The translations under genes and the position numbers were made by a program. The notes beneath the pieces were generated by a model. That model saw only the letters and a program-made list of their open reading frames with translations. It did not search any database and was not told where the DNA came from. DNA of 64,000 nt from Lunularia cruciata (lineage: Eukaryota; Streptophyta; Marchantiopsida; Lunulariales; Lunulariaceae): the NCBI GenBank assembly GCA_948567375.1, contig OX419757.1, forward strand, positions 25,358,001 to 25,422,000, written 5' to 3'. Shown here one piece after another: positions 32,001 to 42,640 of this stretch; positions within the stretch are counted from its first letter, which is position 1; each line of letters opens with the position of its first letter.

Positions 32001-35000
32001 TTAAAGAAGATGGGGAAACTTCCACTGAAGGGGAAATACTTGGGACAACTCCCATTGAAATAGGTAATATTGGGGAGGAGGTGAAATGACAGCAGGATGA
32101 GGAGATGCTCAGAAGAAGAGAGGATCAGATCTGAGAGTGAGAACTTCATCTTCATGGGATTTATTAGATGACAATAACTGATCTGTCCCAATTCGGTTCT
32201 CTAGAATGACAACATCTTGTGAGATGATAATTCGATTTTCATTCTTCCGTTCCAAGCAAGATCCTTTACTTTCTTCACTCTAACCCAAGAAAATACATGT
32301 TGCGGTTCGGAAATCAAGTTTGGAGCGCAGTTTAGGGTTTACGGTCATTGATATGGGCAAAAGCAGGACTGCCAAATAATCAGAATGCCAAACACTCGGA
32401 AGTGTTTTAAAGAAGGCTTATGTCCATACTTATGTCCAAGATTTATGTGTATAAGGGGTTTTCGGGAGATAATGCTTTGCTGGGGCTGCGGGTCTGGACA
32501 TAGTTTGCTGTGATAACTGCTTCTGCCCAATAAGTCTTTGATAAATTTGACTCATATAACATGCACAGAACGGCATTGACGAGTGTTTGATTTTTGCCTT
32601 CTGACTATCCTCTCTGCTGAGGAGTGTAAGCTACTGAAAATTGTCTCTTTATGCCTCTAGAAGAACAGTACTCGTTAAAATCATCACTCTTGTATTCTCC
32701 AGCATTGTCACATCTCAACATCTCAATCTTTGAGTGAAAATGATGCATTTCAACACTGAGAGAATACTGCGTGAAACAGGTTAAGGCATCTGATTTATTC
32801 TGCATGAGACATAGGAAACAGTATCTAGAGAAATCATCGATAAATAATATAAAGTATATATAAGCCGAATGTGTAGGAGGTTATATTAGATTACATATAT
32901 CTGAATGGTAGAGACCAAGTAATTCTTTGGCTCGAGTGGCAGGTTCAGTAGAAAATGGTACTTGGGATTGTTTGCCATATAAACAAGACGTACATAGAGA
33001 AGGCGGTTGATTCTTCATTGAGAAATTCGGAATATCTACAACGAGATCTTTTGAGAAAAGTTTATGAGGCTTTTTGTGAACAGTTGATGAAGTCTATCAG
33101 CGCTTGTGTGGCCCAATCGACTATGCCATAATTCACAGTGATGATGGACAGTAGTACAAGCATCTATTCGAGAAGGGAAGACTGTAACACCAAGTTTATA
33201 TAAGTCTGTTGTCAAAGGGCATGTAGCAATTACATTGTCTTGACTGTCGAGCAAAATACAATGTTGTTTATTCACTAACGCATATCCTTCTTCAAGATCC
33301 AGTGCTTGATGGAGAAAGATTTCTCCTTAAACCTAGGATGTGCAAAACGTTGTATGAATTTTTGAATCACCTTGGGGAAGGCGAACAGTCACTTGACCTA
33401 AACCAATGGTATCTTGGGAGGAGTTATCACCAAGATTGACTTTTCTAGATGTGGCATAAGGTTGATAAGTAATAAAACTATCTTTCGAGTGACACATGTT
33501 ATGAGTGGCCCCCGAATAAAAATACCAAGAATTATCTTGGCTTGAAGAAGATATCGTATTGTAAGCAAGTACAGTATATAAATAAATGGCAGAATGTGCT
33601 TGAGCTTTTGATCGTTGTGAATTTGCTGCAAATTCCTCAAAAAATTCGTTTTCTGCAATCCTTGAAGTGATGTCCAGTTAGATTGCAGTAGAAACATTTC
33701 ATCTTCTTCTTGAGATTTCGTTGATTGGCTGTAGAAGGTCTTGATGAAGATGGTGAAGTAGCTGAAACACTAAAGGAGCCGTTTTTGCCTTTGCAGAAAT
33801 TTTGATTCTTCCAGTTCCCTGCATTGGACTTGTTTCTTGAAGGAAAATTTCCCTTAGAAGTATACAATGCAGTTGTGGGCTCAGACATCTGATTCTTTAA
33901 TATTTTCTCCACCTGAAGGAGATATGTTATTAGCTTCTGCAAAGTCAGATTTTACTGACCTCGCAATTAAGTCAAAAGGGTTCGGAAACTGTTTGGCATG
34001 CTACACATCATAGCAAGCATTTGATTTTTGTCAGAAGATAGTTAGTCAACGAAAGTTATGAAGCGATGAACTTGTTTAGTAAAGCTGTCACCTTCCTTCA
34101 TTTGAGCATCTGAAGTTCATCTTGCAGATACATTAGAGTTACAGCATTTTGAGCTTCATATAATTGCTCGAACATAGTCCAAGCTTCTGATGCCAGTCGG
34201 GAAGAACTTACATGATGAATCTGACTGTCATCAAGTCGATTCATTATAAAAGATAATGCAAAAGCATTATTCCAATCAGCAATACTACCAGGGCCTGTCA
34301 ATGGCAACACGGGAACTGTAGCAGCTGTTTGACCAGCCTGTGCGAGAGTAGCAACAGGCTGAGGGGGACAGGGCTGAATACCATCGATTATCCCCATGAG
34401 CCCTGTAGCTTGGAGAAAAAGGCTCATTCGTAATTTCCAAATGGAATAATACATCCCATTAAAGTTCAGGATAGCTTCGCCCTTCGACATTGTAGTTTGC
34501 CTCATCATCACACCAGATGTTGAATAAACCGAAGGAATTCCCGAGGTAAGTCTCAAGACCTTGAAACTTTTAGTTGACTGTAAGCAACTTGACAAAATAC
34601 TGCAGTTTTGCGTCGGTTATTAAAAGGCAGGTAGAGACGGGGTCTTCAAGATGAAAAGATTTGGATAGAAGTTCTCCAAATCGAGATATAAAACAATATT
34701 CAATCGAATCTTAAACTGAAAAAATATGTGAGTGGGTAGCCCCAGGTTGGGTCCGGTAAATTTGGTATTTTCATATCAATATATGTACTGTTACTTTAAT
34801 TGCTTTATCTTGAATCTAAATTCAAGATATGGGTTGCCAGAAATCGTCACGCGACAGTCAAATTGAGGTAGATTGATCAGTTGGTTTGCGTTGATAATCA
34901 ACTGGATTCAGTTTTGCAGGTCGCTCAACTTGGAATAATTGAATTTTTCAGAGTAAGATTGTTCACCGAGCAATTTCATCAGGGGGATTTCTCTCCTGAA

Positions 35001-37449
35001 ATTGGTATAGGAATTACCCAGTTTCGGTTCAGGATGTTGGATCAGCGGATTTGAATTTGGAGAATTTCTCTCCAGAAAACACAGTAAACAGATATTTTCA
35101 GAGAATAGAAAAGCATCTTCTCTTATCCTCCTGAAATTCTGAAACACTGAGGAATCAAAAAATTTAACTGTAAAGTTTTTCTAAATCAGCTCTGATATCA
35201 TGTGAGAAGTACTAGATAAAAGAGAAATAGAGAGAGTTCAATGAATGAGTTTTGCAGAATAGAATGATGTAGAGAATACTCTCGTGCTGTATCCTCGAAG
35301 GTAAAACCTCCAGAAGCCAACAGCTGCAATGCAAAACGCAGGACATCTATTCATGTTGAATAGTCACTAGGGACTAGGATTAAGCGCTAGTTTAGATCTC
35401 CTGATCATGCTACTCTAAATCTGGAGGGTACTAAAATAACCAGTTGTTTAAGATACTATAATCTAACACTAACAATTCTAGAGGTAGAACGCATGCGAAT
35501 GTTCAGGTCCGTACAAGTGAACTGAGCTTCAGAATAAGTACATGATACTGTTAAGGATCAGTTCTCACTGAGGATATCGAGACCTACTCCAGACATTTAA
35601 GAGAAAAGGGTTGAAGATTTACTGGAATAGGGTTCCTTCGATCATGAAAAGCCGATTCTGTAACCACGAATACATCAGCTACAGCAGCTCCGTTCGCCTG
35701 GCAAAAACAAATGAAGTACAGATATGTTTTAGGTGTCGATTGATTAGAAGACTCCCGTTGGACAGAGCTAACTAATAGCTGAATATCCTTGCTTCATGTA
35801 TATGGTGTTAATATCTCCTTTACTCCGAGCACATAAAATACACCATTGACTTGGTGCTGTGAATGAGTTCCTTAGAGCACATACTGTCTTACTTTGCAAA
35901 AGCTTTTATCTACTCCTGGAGAATGATGCTTGGGCATCGGCATCAGAGACAAGAACTTACAAGAAAACCGCCAGCAGTTCCACAATTGATGATCAAATCT
36001 GGTTTGAAAGCTACGATTGATGCAAATGTCAACATCGACGCTGGCACTGTTCCTACCGGGTTGACACCTGTTCCAAATGGATAAGTCCATTAGTTATTAA
36101 CAAAAGAACAGAAAATCTTCCAACTTCCACTCCTAGGCTCCACTGCAATTGAGTGAGTTGCACTCAGAGCATACTTTACCGTAAATGGCATCTACTCCAG
36201 GGGTAACGACATGGATTTCAACACCCTCGTAATTCCCCGAATATTTCTCCCATGGCAAGCCAGATGGAAATCTGAACGGCAAAAAGGTTCATACAACTTT
36301 CACCTGTCATGGTTATTGCACAGGGAGATCAAGTTTAATTCGATACATCCACTTCTTTCACAAGCTGCTCACAACATCTCGGATAGCATAGGTTCGGCTT
36401 CTACACCAAAAATTTGAAAGTCTGACAAACTTGGTTCCGATAAGGTCTACGAGAGCAAGAATCGTGGCCCATATTACATGTGATAAACTGAACCATAGCA
36501 AAAGCTCATTCTAGCTATTACTAAGATTTGCCAGACTGTGCGTGCAGGACTCTATCGGCAACTACTATCATCTAACCACATTCTCTTATTGAACCCATGA
36601 TAGATGACTGGACAGTTTCACATGAAAACTTCGAAAACTGACACTTCAATATATACCTTTGCTAACTTTCAATTGAGTACTACTATCACTTGAGATCAAT
36701 CTCTACTCCTAAACAGATATGGAACTGTGTGCATTGCGTACCCGGGGGTTTTGTCCTGGACAAGTTTCAGATCTGCCACCAGAGGAGAAGCTTCTGCCTG
36801 CAGGGCTAGAATCAATCACTCACGGTTCAATCTCTCAGGTATGTTGAAGCCCTAGCATTATTGATAACAAAAGAGCTGTTCATGATTCCCGGTTAACATT
36901 CTCACGTAGTTTGATCCTCACACATCTGAAAACAATCCGTACAATCGGTGCCAAGGTTGACCGTAATGCATTCTGCCACATTATCGAGAAGTTGCCACAT
37001 CGCAACCTTTTGGTTGCAATGCAGGTGTACATTGCTTACAGTTGGCGCCTAACAGGGCACCTGGTGAGAACTGAAAAGAGCTTCAAGCTGTCAAATTAGA
37101 AGTTGCAGACATTTAAGCTTGATTATCTGATGTGTTTGATTCAAGATCAAAAGCCGAAGAACCTATTGCATCTTAAATATGAGACCTTACTTGAAGATTC
37201 ATTACTACCAAACAAGATATTTGTCAGTTAATTTGAGCTCCCCATAATTTAGAGAAATCACCACCAAGAGACGAGACAAACTCCAGTCCTTAAGAAAGAA
37301 ATTTTTTCATTCATATGGTCAAGTGTTTTGAGACAGAGTTAGCTCCGATAAGAAATCAGTCAGGAAAGACGAAAGGTACCTATCACACATAATATCGTCG
37401 AGATTGGTTTGTTCGGTAGTGGAGCTCCCTTCAGTGCCGGTGGCGCCAT
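26047..37449 (-). CDS. MTN: 5'-methylthioadenosine nucleosidase (plant MTN1/MTN2 type), eight exons
   Basis: It cleaves 5'-methylthioadenosine to adenine and methylthioribose in the cytosolic Yang (methionine salvage) cycle. Exons on minus are 37449-37380, 36805-36742, 36271-36180, 36067-35961, 35697-35623, 26730-26656, 26485-26393 and 26247-26047. All introns are GT-AG and phases join to 258 residues, close to plant MTN length. Family marks in order are ALQAEA (Glu28), GTVPASMLTFASI (81-93), NCGTAGGF, FHDRRNPIP, TTGDSLD, KDME (Glu192) and VTDIVDG (Asp215). The three catalytic acids are kept. The start AAAAATGGCG is in good context. Intron 5 is 8.9 kb because a Copia element sits in it in the sense direction. 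The assembly is by eye, so splice sites need cDNA support. Confidence 0.88.
26643..26900 (-). repeat. Tandem duplication containing MTN exon 6 (copy 1 live, copy 2 dead)
   Basis: Copy 1 is 26643-26773 and copy 2 is 26774-26900 (its last three bases resume after the Copia element at 35474). They differ at about five of 128 positions. Copy 1 contains exon 6 (26730-26656) with acceptor CAG and donor AAG|GTAAGA. In copy 2 the acceptor AG is GG (CTACGCGG), and one G is deleted at the donor, so the corresponding block (26860-26787) would be 74 nt and shift the frame. Copy 2 is therefore best read as a dead exon. Confidence 0.85.
26901..27156 (-). repeat. Copia 3' LTR (256 bp)
   Basis: The right-hand LTR in the sense of the element. 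On minus it begins TGTTAGATTATAG and ends TTCTCACA. The preceding GAACGGGAG (plus 27157-27165) is a plausible polypurine tract. It is 12 bp shorter than the 5' LTR because of an indel near the middle. Confidence 0.92.
27255..29231 (-). mobile_element. R-family retroposon insertions in the Copia RNase H
   Basis: Two insertions lie in a row. R1b (27800-29231, about 1.43 kb, the longest R copy here) is flanked by a perfect 15-bp duplication TATCAGCACACATAT (27785-27799 and 29232-29246). R1a (27255-27744) is a shorter 5'-truncated copy with TCAAYATATA on both sides, followed by a 21-bp remnant at 27758-27778. All end in GTATACC on the minus strand and share the hairpin CCGTTC-CCA-GAACGG near the 3' end. 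No RT motif was seen. A minus frame at 29022-28720 has a hydrophobic stretch of unknown meaning. Confidence 0.8.
29232..29974 (-). pseudogene. Copia RNase H region
   Basis: The frame at 29974-29429 includes the RT/RNase H linker (SRPDITYSVSTVARYMSNLG) and the RNase H acid motifs (GFSDSADAD and SSTEAEYMAL). The next frame, 29415-29232, has CDNKSGI, HDRTKHI and PTEDMCAD. The protein is then cut by the R insertion, and its last part (LTKSLPKGLHQKH) is at 27250-27160 next to the 3' LTR. Confidence 0.88.
30360..32191 (-). pseudogene. Copia reverse transcriptase, interrupted by an R insertion
   Basis: The N-terminal RT part is in frames at 32191-31508 and 31483-31190 (NKSIYGLKQSALTWNERLHY, then LILALYIDD). 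At YIDD the frame enters R sequence. On the other side, from 30590, it resumes with YVDDLILATSS and continues to the DLGETYHVLGMHLQRDP region (about 30480) and to about 30410. The duplicated YVDD codons are the target-site duplication. A further in-frame TAG is near 30520. Confidence 0.85.
30591..31178 (-). mobile_element. R-family retroposon in the Copia RT catalytic motif
   Basis: This 588-bp, 5'-truncated R copy ends in ATTACC at 30591 and matches 27255-27740 and 28590-28660. Its flanks on minus are TATATATTGATGA and TATATGTTGATGA, a 13-bp duplication with one mismatch. The target encodes the YVDD catalytic site of RT. Confidence 0.82.
32345..33275 (-). pseudogene. Copia pre-integrase and integrase region
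   Basis: The pre-integrase motif HCELWHSRLGHTSADRLHQL lies at about 33050-33140. The integrase core is recognisable at 32805-32605 (LRCDNAGEYKSDDF, then FSVAYTPQQRG). Further frames to 32345 carry its C-terminal part. At least three frame breaks separate the pieces, so the enzyme is inactive. Confidence 0.85.
33637..34595 (-). pseudogene. Copia gag (UBN2-type capsid and zinc knuckle)
   Basis: The minus frame at 34595-34098 has the capsid start (ILNFNGMYYSIWKLRMSLFL) and the SEAWTMFEQLYEAQNAVTLM region typical of UBN2 gag. A second, shifted frame ends with a canonical CCHC knuckle (CFYCNLTGHHFKDC) at about 33660-33700. An in-frame break lies near 34095, and another near 33950. It packaged the element RNA when intact. 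Confidence 0.85.
35189..35200 (-). promoter_or_regulatory. Primer binding site, initiator-Met tRNA
   Basis: Immediately after the 5' LTR the minus strand reads TGATATCAGAGC, one base away from TGGTATCAGAGC, the complement of the plant initiator methionine tRNA 3' end used by most Copia elements. Confidence 0.85.
35201..35468 (-). repeat. Copia 5' LTR (268 bp)
   Basis: It is the partner of the LTR at 26901-27156, with the same termini and the same central stretch GGATTAAGCGCTAGTTTAGA (plus strand). The primer binding site follows directly on the minus strand. Confidence 0.92.
35469..37379 (-). other. Introns of MTN between exons 1 and 6 outside the Copia element
   Basis: The four short introns (37379-36806, 36741-36272, 36179-36068, 35960-35698) and the start of intron 5 have GT-AG ends. 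No other gene was recognised inside them. They are listed because they account for the non-coding sequence around the small exons. Confidence 0.75.
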
Positions 37450-38990
37450 TTTTCACGATTCTTTAAGTTGGAACCGAAGCGCAAGTAACGAATTGAGTTC
37501 GTCGGAGAGAAGACGTCGTGAAGTCTGGACAACAATGATTTCACATCTTCAAGCTCTTCTCCACATTCTGGTTTGGTGCACAGTAGCTATAAGAGCTCTC
37601 TGTTCTGGGCAAAAGTTTCCATGGACTCTGATACGACACAATCGCCACTCTTAGAAGTTATGACTGCCTTGTCAGAGATCTTCCCTTAAAAAGATGGAAG
37701 TAAGGTCCTGTACAGGTTCCTCTGTCTAAATGATGATGAGGTTCGGAAGTTAGCATTATCATTCTCAATTCTCTTTTATAAAATATTACTTTTAGAACAA
37801 AAAATTAATTGATATCTAGGACATAATTAATATATTTGATTGTTAAATTAACTCCCCACCCACCCTTAATAGACTATTCTTCAAGTGGCAGATAGATTTA
37901 AAGGAAACTGATACCGAAATTTCCACATAATTTTTTCTAAATTTAAAGAGTGTAACTAAAGAATATTGCTACACATGCACCAAAGACACTCTTTTAACAA
38001 AAAGAATCTCCATTTATATAATATATTCAAATCTTTAGATAAACTAAGTTAATTTTAACCATAACTTATAGCCTAAAGATATGGAGGTCTGATAGAGCAT
38101 GTGATTGCATTTGTAGTATACATTAGCACATGGGAGCAGAATCCCCTCTTCGAATATGGAATCCAAAATCCATTCCTTGCCAACGGAGAGCGGATGAAAT
38201 GTAAACATGATGTAATGTTAACAATGGAGATGAGAAATGAAACACTAAAGGAAGTAACGAATCTAACACATATAATTGCAATTTCATATATTAAATATCA
38301 ATATTCCTGAACAAACAACAGTAGAAAATTGATAATCATCATGTAATCGATCGACACGAATTATTTTTAAATTAAATTGAATTAAGATCATCAATACTAA
38401 CAACGAAAAGGACTGCAGAATCAGAAACGAAACTCGTACCCCACACCAGCAACGAAGTTGTTAATGAATTGTGACAAGGTCTGGAGTTAATCAGCAACTT
38501 TACACTTTATACTTTACTCTTCCTTTTCTGATAGAGTCGGCGCAGGTGAGATGCAGGAGAGTGTGGAGACGAGAGAGGAGAGAGGAGAGAGAGAGACGTG
38601 AGACAATTTTGATAATTTCTGAGTGTTCTCTAGCAGGTAGTATTTGAGTGAATAGTAGATTCTTTTCGTTTTTCAATTTCTGTTCCATTGGTACCTAGAT
38701 TGAAGACTATGGAGAATGGAGTAGAAAGTTATGAAGATTTTTAGTTTTTTTAGGGTTGAGAGTGATCATTATACACTGAGAGTTATGGGTTGAGAATTTT
38801 CATTTCTAATCTTTTGGTTTTCATGATTAAGTTCCATCGGAATTTAATTTGAAAATTTTGGAGAGGGAAATTGAAAGTTATGAGAGTTTATAGATTTTAG
38901 GGTTTGGAGAGATTTTAGGGTTTTCTTATGTGAGTTTGGATGTGAGGGGTTGTGGTTTTGCAGATATGGGGAGATATGGAGAGGAGTATC
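37450..38990 (-). promoter_or_regulatory. Upstream region of MTN (possible 5' UTR exon and telo-box promoter)
   Basis: At 38570-38605 the minus strand is a CTCTCTCC-rich stretch such as plant leaders often have. Upstream of it, near 38895-38925, two AAACCCTA telo-boxes occur, common in plant housekeeping promoters. Between 37450 and 38450 the sequence is AT-rich with no frame of interest. A leader exon and a 5' UTR intron are inferred, not shown. Confidence 0.3.
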
Positions 38991-38999
38991 ATATGTTAC

Positions 39000-41900
39000 T
39001 ATCACTATTCTTGTGCTAGCCATGGCTACACCTTCCCATGTGGGGTCGCCTAGAGCAAGTCGGGATACACCATGCCCGGTATATCACCGACGCTTTACCT
39101 CATAAGGAGTAAAGACCCATGTGGGAAGGATGCACAAGGACTATGATTGGACCACTTGGGATACCCACATGAGACAAACGACCACATCGACAGTAGTGAC
39201 ACTTGGGATTACGCACGCTTCTTCTATACCTTCGTTGATCGTTCCAAGGATACCGATCGAGTCGTGGGAGTGGTTAGCTTCTCAGGCGGGTTGCATTTTG
39301 GTGTTATTTGAGACTAGTTTTCCATGTCCACGTCTATTCCATAGGCTACCCCGCACACTCCATGATGAGGCTAGACAGGCTTTTCGCCTACCATTGGATC
39401 GTTTGGCACGTGATCCCTTGGACGAGTTAGCGTGGTTCATATTCCTCCTACTCCCTCGATGGTATCTTTGTTATGCTAGAAGGGGACGCGCGGGGCATAG
39501 AGAGGTGGCGGCTAGATTTCGTTGATTCCGAGCGGGGGATTGGGCAGCGCTTCAGGAGGAGTCTGTTAAGGCTACATGATTTAGGAGATAGGCATCGCCA
39601 CATGATACCACAGATTCCACTCGATTACAACGATGTAGGACATTGGGTCAGGCGGGAGAGTTTAGTAGAGCAGCACGAGCGCTACACCCTTTGTCTATAG
39701 CGAGTCCTACTGATGAGACCATCTCTTCCCTACGCTCATTGCATCCTATAGCAGTAGAGGGACTACCACTAGAGGTCTTAGATTATCAGCCTGAGTAGCC
39801 TTTATGTCTTGATAGGTCGCTATTTGCACAAGCATTGTGCACTGCCCCTCGCCTTTCCTCAGGAGGCTTATCATGTTTATGAGCACCTTAGAGATTGCTT
39901 CCAAGCAGATGATCCTTCTAGTGGTTTTATCGAGTTGTTTTAGGTGGCTGCAGCAATAGCGAGAGGGGACATTCCTATGTCTGTTAGTCGGGTCTTAGGT
40001 GCTAGTCGACTTCTCGCAATTGAGAAGGACACGGGAGGCATTAGACCGATTGCTATTGGAGAGATTTTTTTGCGTTTGGTTATTCGTACCATTGTCCTTC
40101 AGCATAGTTCTCACTTTCAACAACACCTTAGTCCACATCAGTTTGGAGTAGCTACACCTTGAGGATGTGAGGCTATATCTCTAGGCATTAGAGCACTCCT
40201 AGATATCCATCCAGAGTGGGTCGTCCTACAGGTGGATGTTGAGAACACTTTTAATAGCGTCTCACGTGCATCCATCTTTAGAGAGCTTAGGGAGGCTGGT
40301 GGATCCTTGGCGAGTCTCATTCCTTTTGTGCGGTCTTTTTATGGCTCTCCTGCTTCCCTTTACTACCAACATGGTGGTTCACATGAGGGAGTCACCGTCT
40401 TGGAGTCAACTGTTGGTACACGACAAGAAGATCCTTTGGGGGGGCCCTTATTTGCCATGGCTCACTTTAGAGCTCTCATATCTACTACTTTGGCCATGCC
40501 AGGTTGTGTATTTCCCTCCTTGGCAGATGATACACACATCATAGGCCCTGTAGATCAGATTAGGCAGGCCTTTGACTACTTGACTACCGAGCTACATCTA
40601 GTAGGCTTGAGAGTCAAGGTGTCAAAGTGTAGGGCATGGTCCCCTTTAGGTATCCCTCCCCACCTTGAGCTTCCAATGGGGTGTATCACATCCACAGATG
40701 GACTTCGTGTTCTTGGAGTGCCAGTAGGATCGAGGATTTCGTCACACGCTTCTTGGACGCTGCCCTTGCAGAGGATGTTCTCCATGTGGATGACCTTCCA
40801 TTACTAGGAGATCCGCAGGTGGCATTTGGTATACTCTCTTCCAGTATTGCTCGTCGACCATCCTACCTCATCCGTACAATTCCCCCCTCACCGGCCTTCC
40901 TATCACGTCTGAGGGCATTTGATAGGAGGATTATGGGAGTCTTTGGTGATATTATTGGACCAAGGACTTTTGAGTGTGTGACAGGGGATTTGGCACGTAG
41001 ACAGACGGCTCTACTGATCTCATGTGGTGGGTTGGCTTACTTTCTATGGAGGAGATGGCACCTATAGCGTTTTTGGGTAGTTGGGCTCTCTCGGCACCCC
41101 TACTTGCCTCTCATTTTGTGGTTGCTGATAGGCCGGTTTTGGAGACTTATGTGATAGAGGTGTAGGGAGGATCCTTTTCTCTCCAGGTGTTATTGCGGCA
41201 GACGAGAGATAGTCTATCCCCACGAGCACGAGAGGGTTTTCCATCGTTTGCTTCACTATCGTCAGATTGGACTAGAGGTCTACAGTCTTCCTTGATGGAG
41301 CAACAGTCTGAGCATACGCTACATTCTCTCTTAGTTGACTCGTCCATTCCTCAGGCTACTAGAGCACGTCTACGCTCTTGCTCCGGCAAGGGTGCAGGCT
41401 CTTGGATCCTAGCTCTACCATGCATTAGGGCTTTCCGACTCGCACCGGCTACTTTCTCTACAACGATGAGGTTTCGCCTAGGTTTGGTCCACCCATCTGC
41501 ATCTTCATTACTCACTTGTGAGTGTGGTTCTACACTAGATGCAGCGGCGATCCACATGACACGCTGTCCTTTTGGAGGACAGAGGATAGCTACACATGAT
41601 GCCATTAGAGACATAGTGTTTGCTATGGCACGAGAGAGTGGATACTTAGCTTGGAGGGAGCCGTTCGTATGTGTTGCAGACGACACATGTCAGGGCAGAC
41701 TTATACTTGGTTCGAGATGATCAGGTGACAGTAGCGGATGTCGTGGTCAAGGACACTACGCGAGATACAGTTTCGGAGGGAGTGATTACCCATCCCCTTG
41801 GATGGGTGGCGAGTGCAGCAGTAGGTCGCAAGGTCTCCAAGTATAGGGGCATGCAACGAGGTCACCTCTTTGTTCCTCTAGCCTTGGAGTTATATGGAGC

Positions 41901-42264
41901 GATGGACACGGCATTTGACACATTTGTCAAGGAGTGTGCGAGAGCTTATCATGTTAGGCATCAGGGGGTACCACTCTCACTCTCATACTTTGTAGCTTAC
42001 TTTAGACAGCGTGTGTACATTGCTCTACAGAGGGCAATGGCGGGTGCAATCCATAGGAGAACAATCACATTAGGTGATGTTTCTTCGGATGCTCCAGTTG
42101 TGTGTAGACCTTACGATTTGCATAGCTCGGATATCTTAGGTGCGGTAGGGCAGATTTCTCATACGGACTCTATTGGGGCTTAGCCCCATGTTACCTTTTT
42201 TTTCTCTCCCTTGTAAGCCTTGATGGGGTCTTCCCATCCTTCATTTTTCCTACGCGGTCGCCTT
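39000..42264 (+). mobile_element. Family B LINE (RLE-type, hairpin 3' end)
   Basis: A non-LTR element whose protein carries RT first, then a Cys/His cluster and a restriction-like nuclease at the C-terminus. This is the layout of early-branching LINEs such as R2/NeSL relatives. The 3' end holds GGGGCTTAGCCCC over the stop codon (42175-42187), then a T-run and ends GGTCGCCTT at about 42264. The same tail is found, inverted, at 20960, 21395 and 47490. The 5' boundary near 39000 is a guess. Several frameshifts and stops make it inactive. Confidence 0.75.
39473..42183 (+). pseudogene. Family B LINE protein: RT, Cys/His cluster and PD-(D/E)XK-like nuclease
   Basis: RT pieces are in one frame at 39473-40720 with in-frame stops (39698, 39797, 39941, 40160): TGGIRPIAIGEIF, LQVDVENTFNSVSR, TRQEDPLGGPLF and SLADDTHIIGP (catalytic ADD). 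The usual QGDPLG has become QEDPLG. The frame then shifts near 40730 and again near 41180. CECGSTLD...HMTRCPFGGQR (about 41518-41590) is the Cys/His cluster. A further shift leads to RADLYLVRDDQVTVADVVVKD (about 41690), the nuclease-like core, and to the TAG stop at 42181. An upstream frame at 39121-39525 probably belongs to the same protein. Confidence 0.75.
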
Positions 42265-42640
42265 GTTCCAAACTTTACACTGTAAGGGAGTGTGAAGATG
42301 TCCTCCTCTGCGTATTCTCATGCTCAGGATTTACCATGATGATTGTAAAACCCCTAAAAGCAGGCTGACGAGCAACATTGACTCGGTACTTAATAGGCTG
42401 TAGCAGGGTTGCTGGACGACGTCCCTTATACTCCGTTAAAGGGTTTGTTTCCGAATAATGTTTTCACACTTGGTGTCATGATTGCTTTCTGCGCAGTCTG
42501 AACTGGCCTGAGGTTTAAATTCGCACTTTTCTGCAATCTCGAGCATTGTAGATATAGAAGGGTGACATCAGTCGCCAGTGTACAGATAGCATAGAACACA
42601 TAATTTTCCAAAAAGCTTAGGAGAAATTTCATCGATCTCC
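42265..42640. other. Non-coding gap upstream of the ankyrin gene
   Basis: This stretch must contain the promoter of the ankyrin gene if no upstream exon exists. No TATA box or other clear element was seen. The family B LINE ends about 380 bp before the start codon. Confidence 0.3.

Larger units (their letters stand above)
26901..35468 (-). mobile_element. Copia LTR retrotransposon inserted in MTN intron 5
   Basis: Two LTRs (26901-27156 and 35201-35468) begin TGTTAGATTATAG and end CTCACA on the minus strand, and the flanks are CTAAC at 26896-26900 and 35469-35473. Coding order on minus is gag, zinc knuckle, pre-integrase, integrase, RT, RNase H, which is the Copia order. All parts are broken by stops and frameshifts. 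R-family insertions sit in RT (30591-31178) and RNase H (27255-29231). The LTRs are about nine-tenths identical by eye, so the insertion is not recent. It shares the transcription direction of MTN. Confidence 0.93.

Noticed and set aside
40232-40807. Possible DIRS or group II intron origin of the 39-42 kb RT
   Set aside because: The C-terminal Cys/His cluster and nuclease-like region, the single ORF and the hairpin 3' end fit an RLE-type LINE better. No tyrosine recombinase motif or intron domain V was seen.
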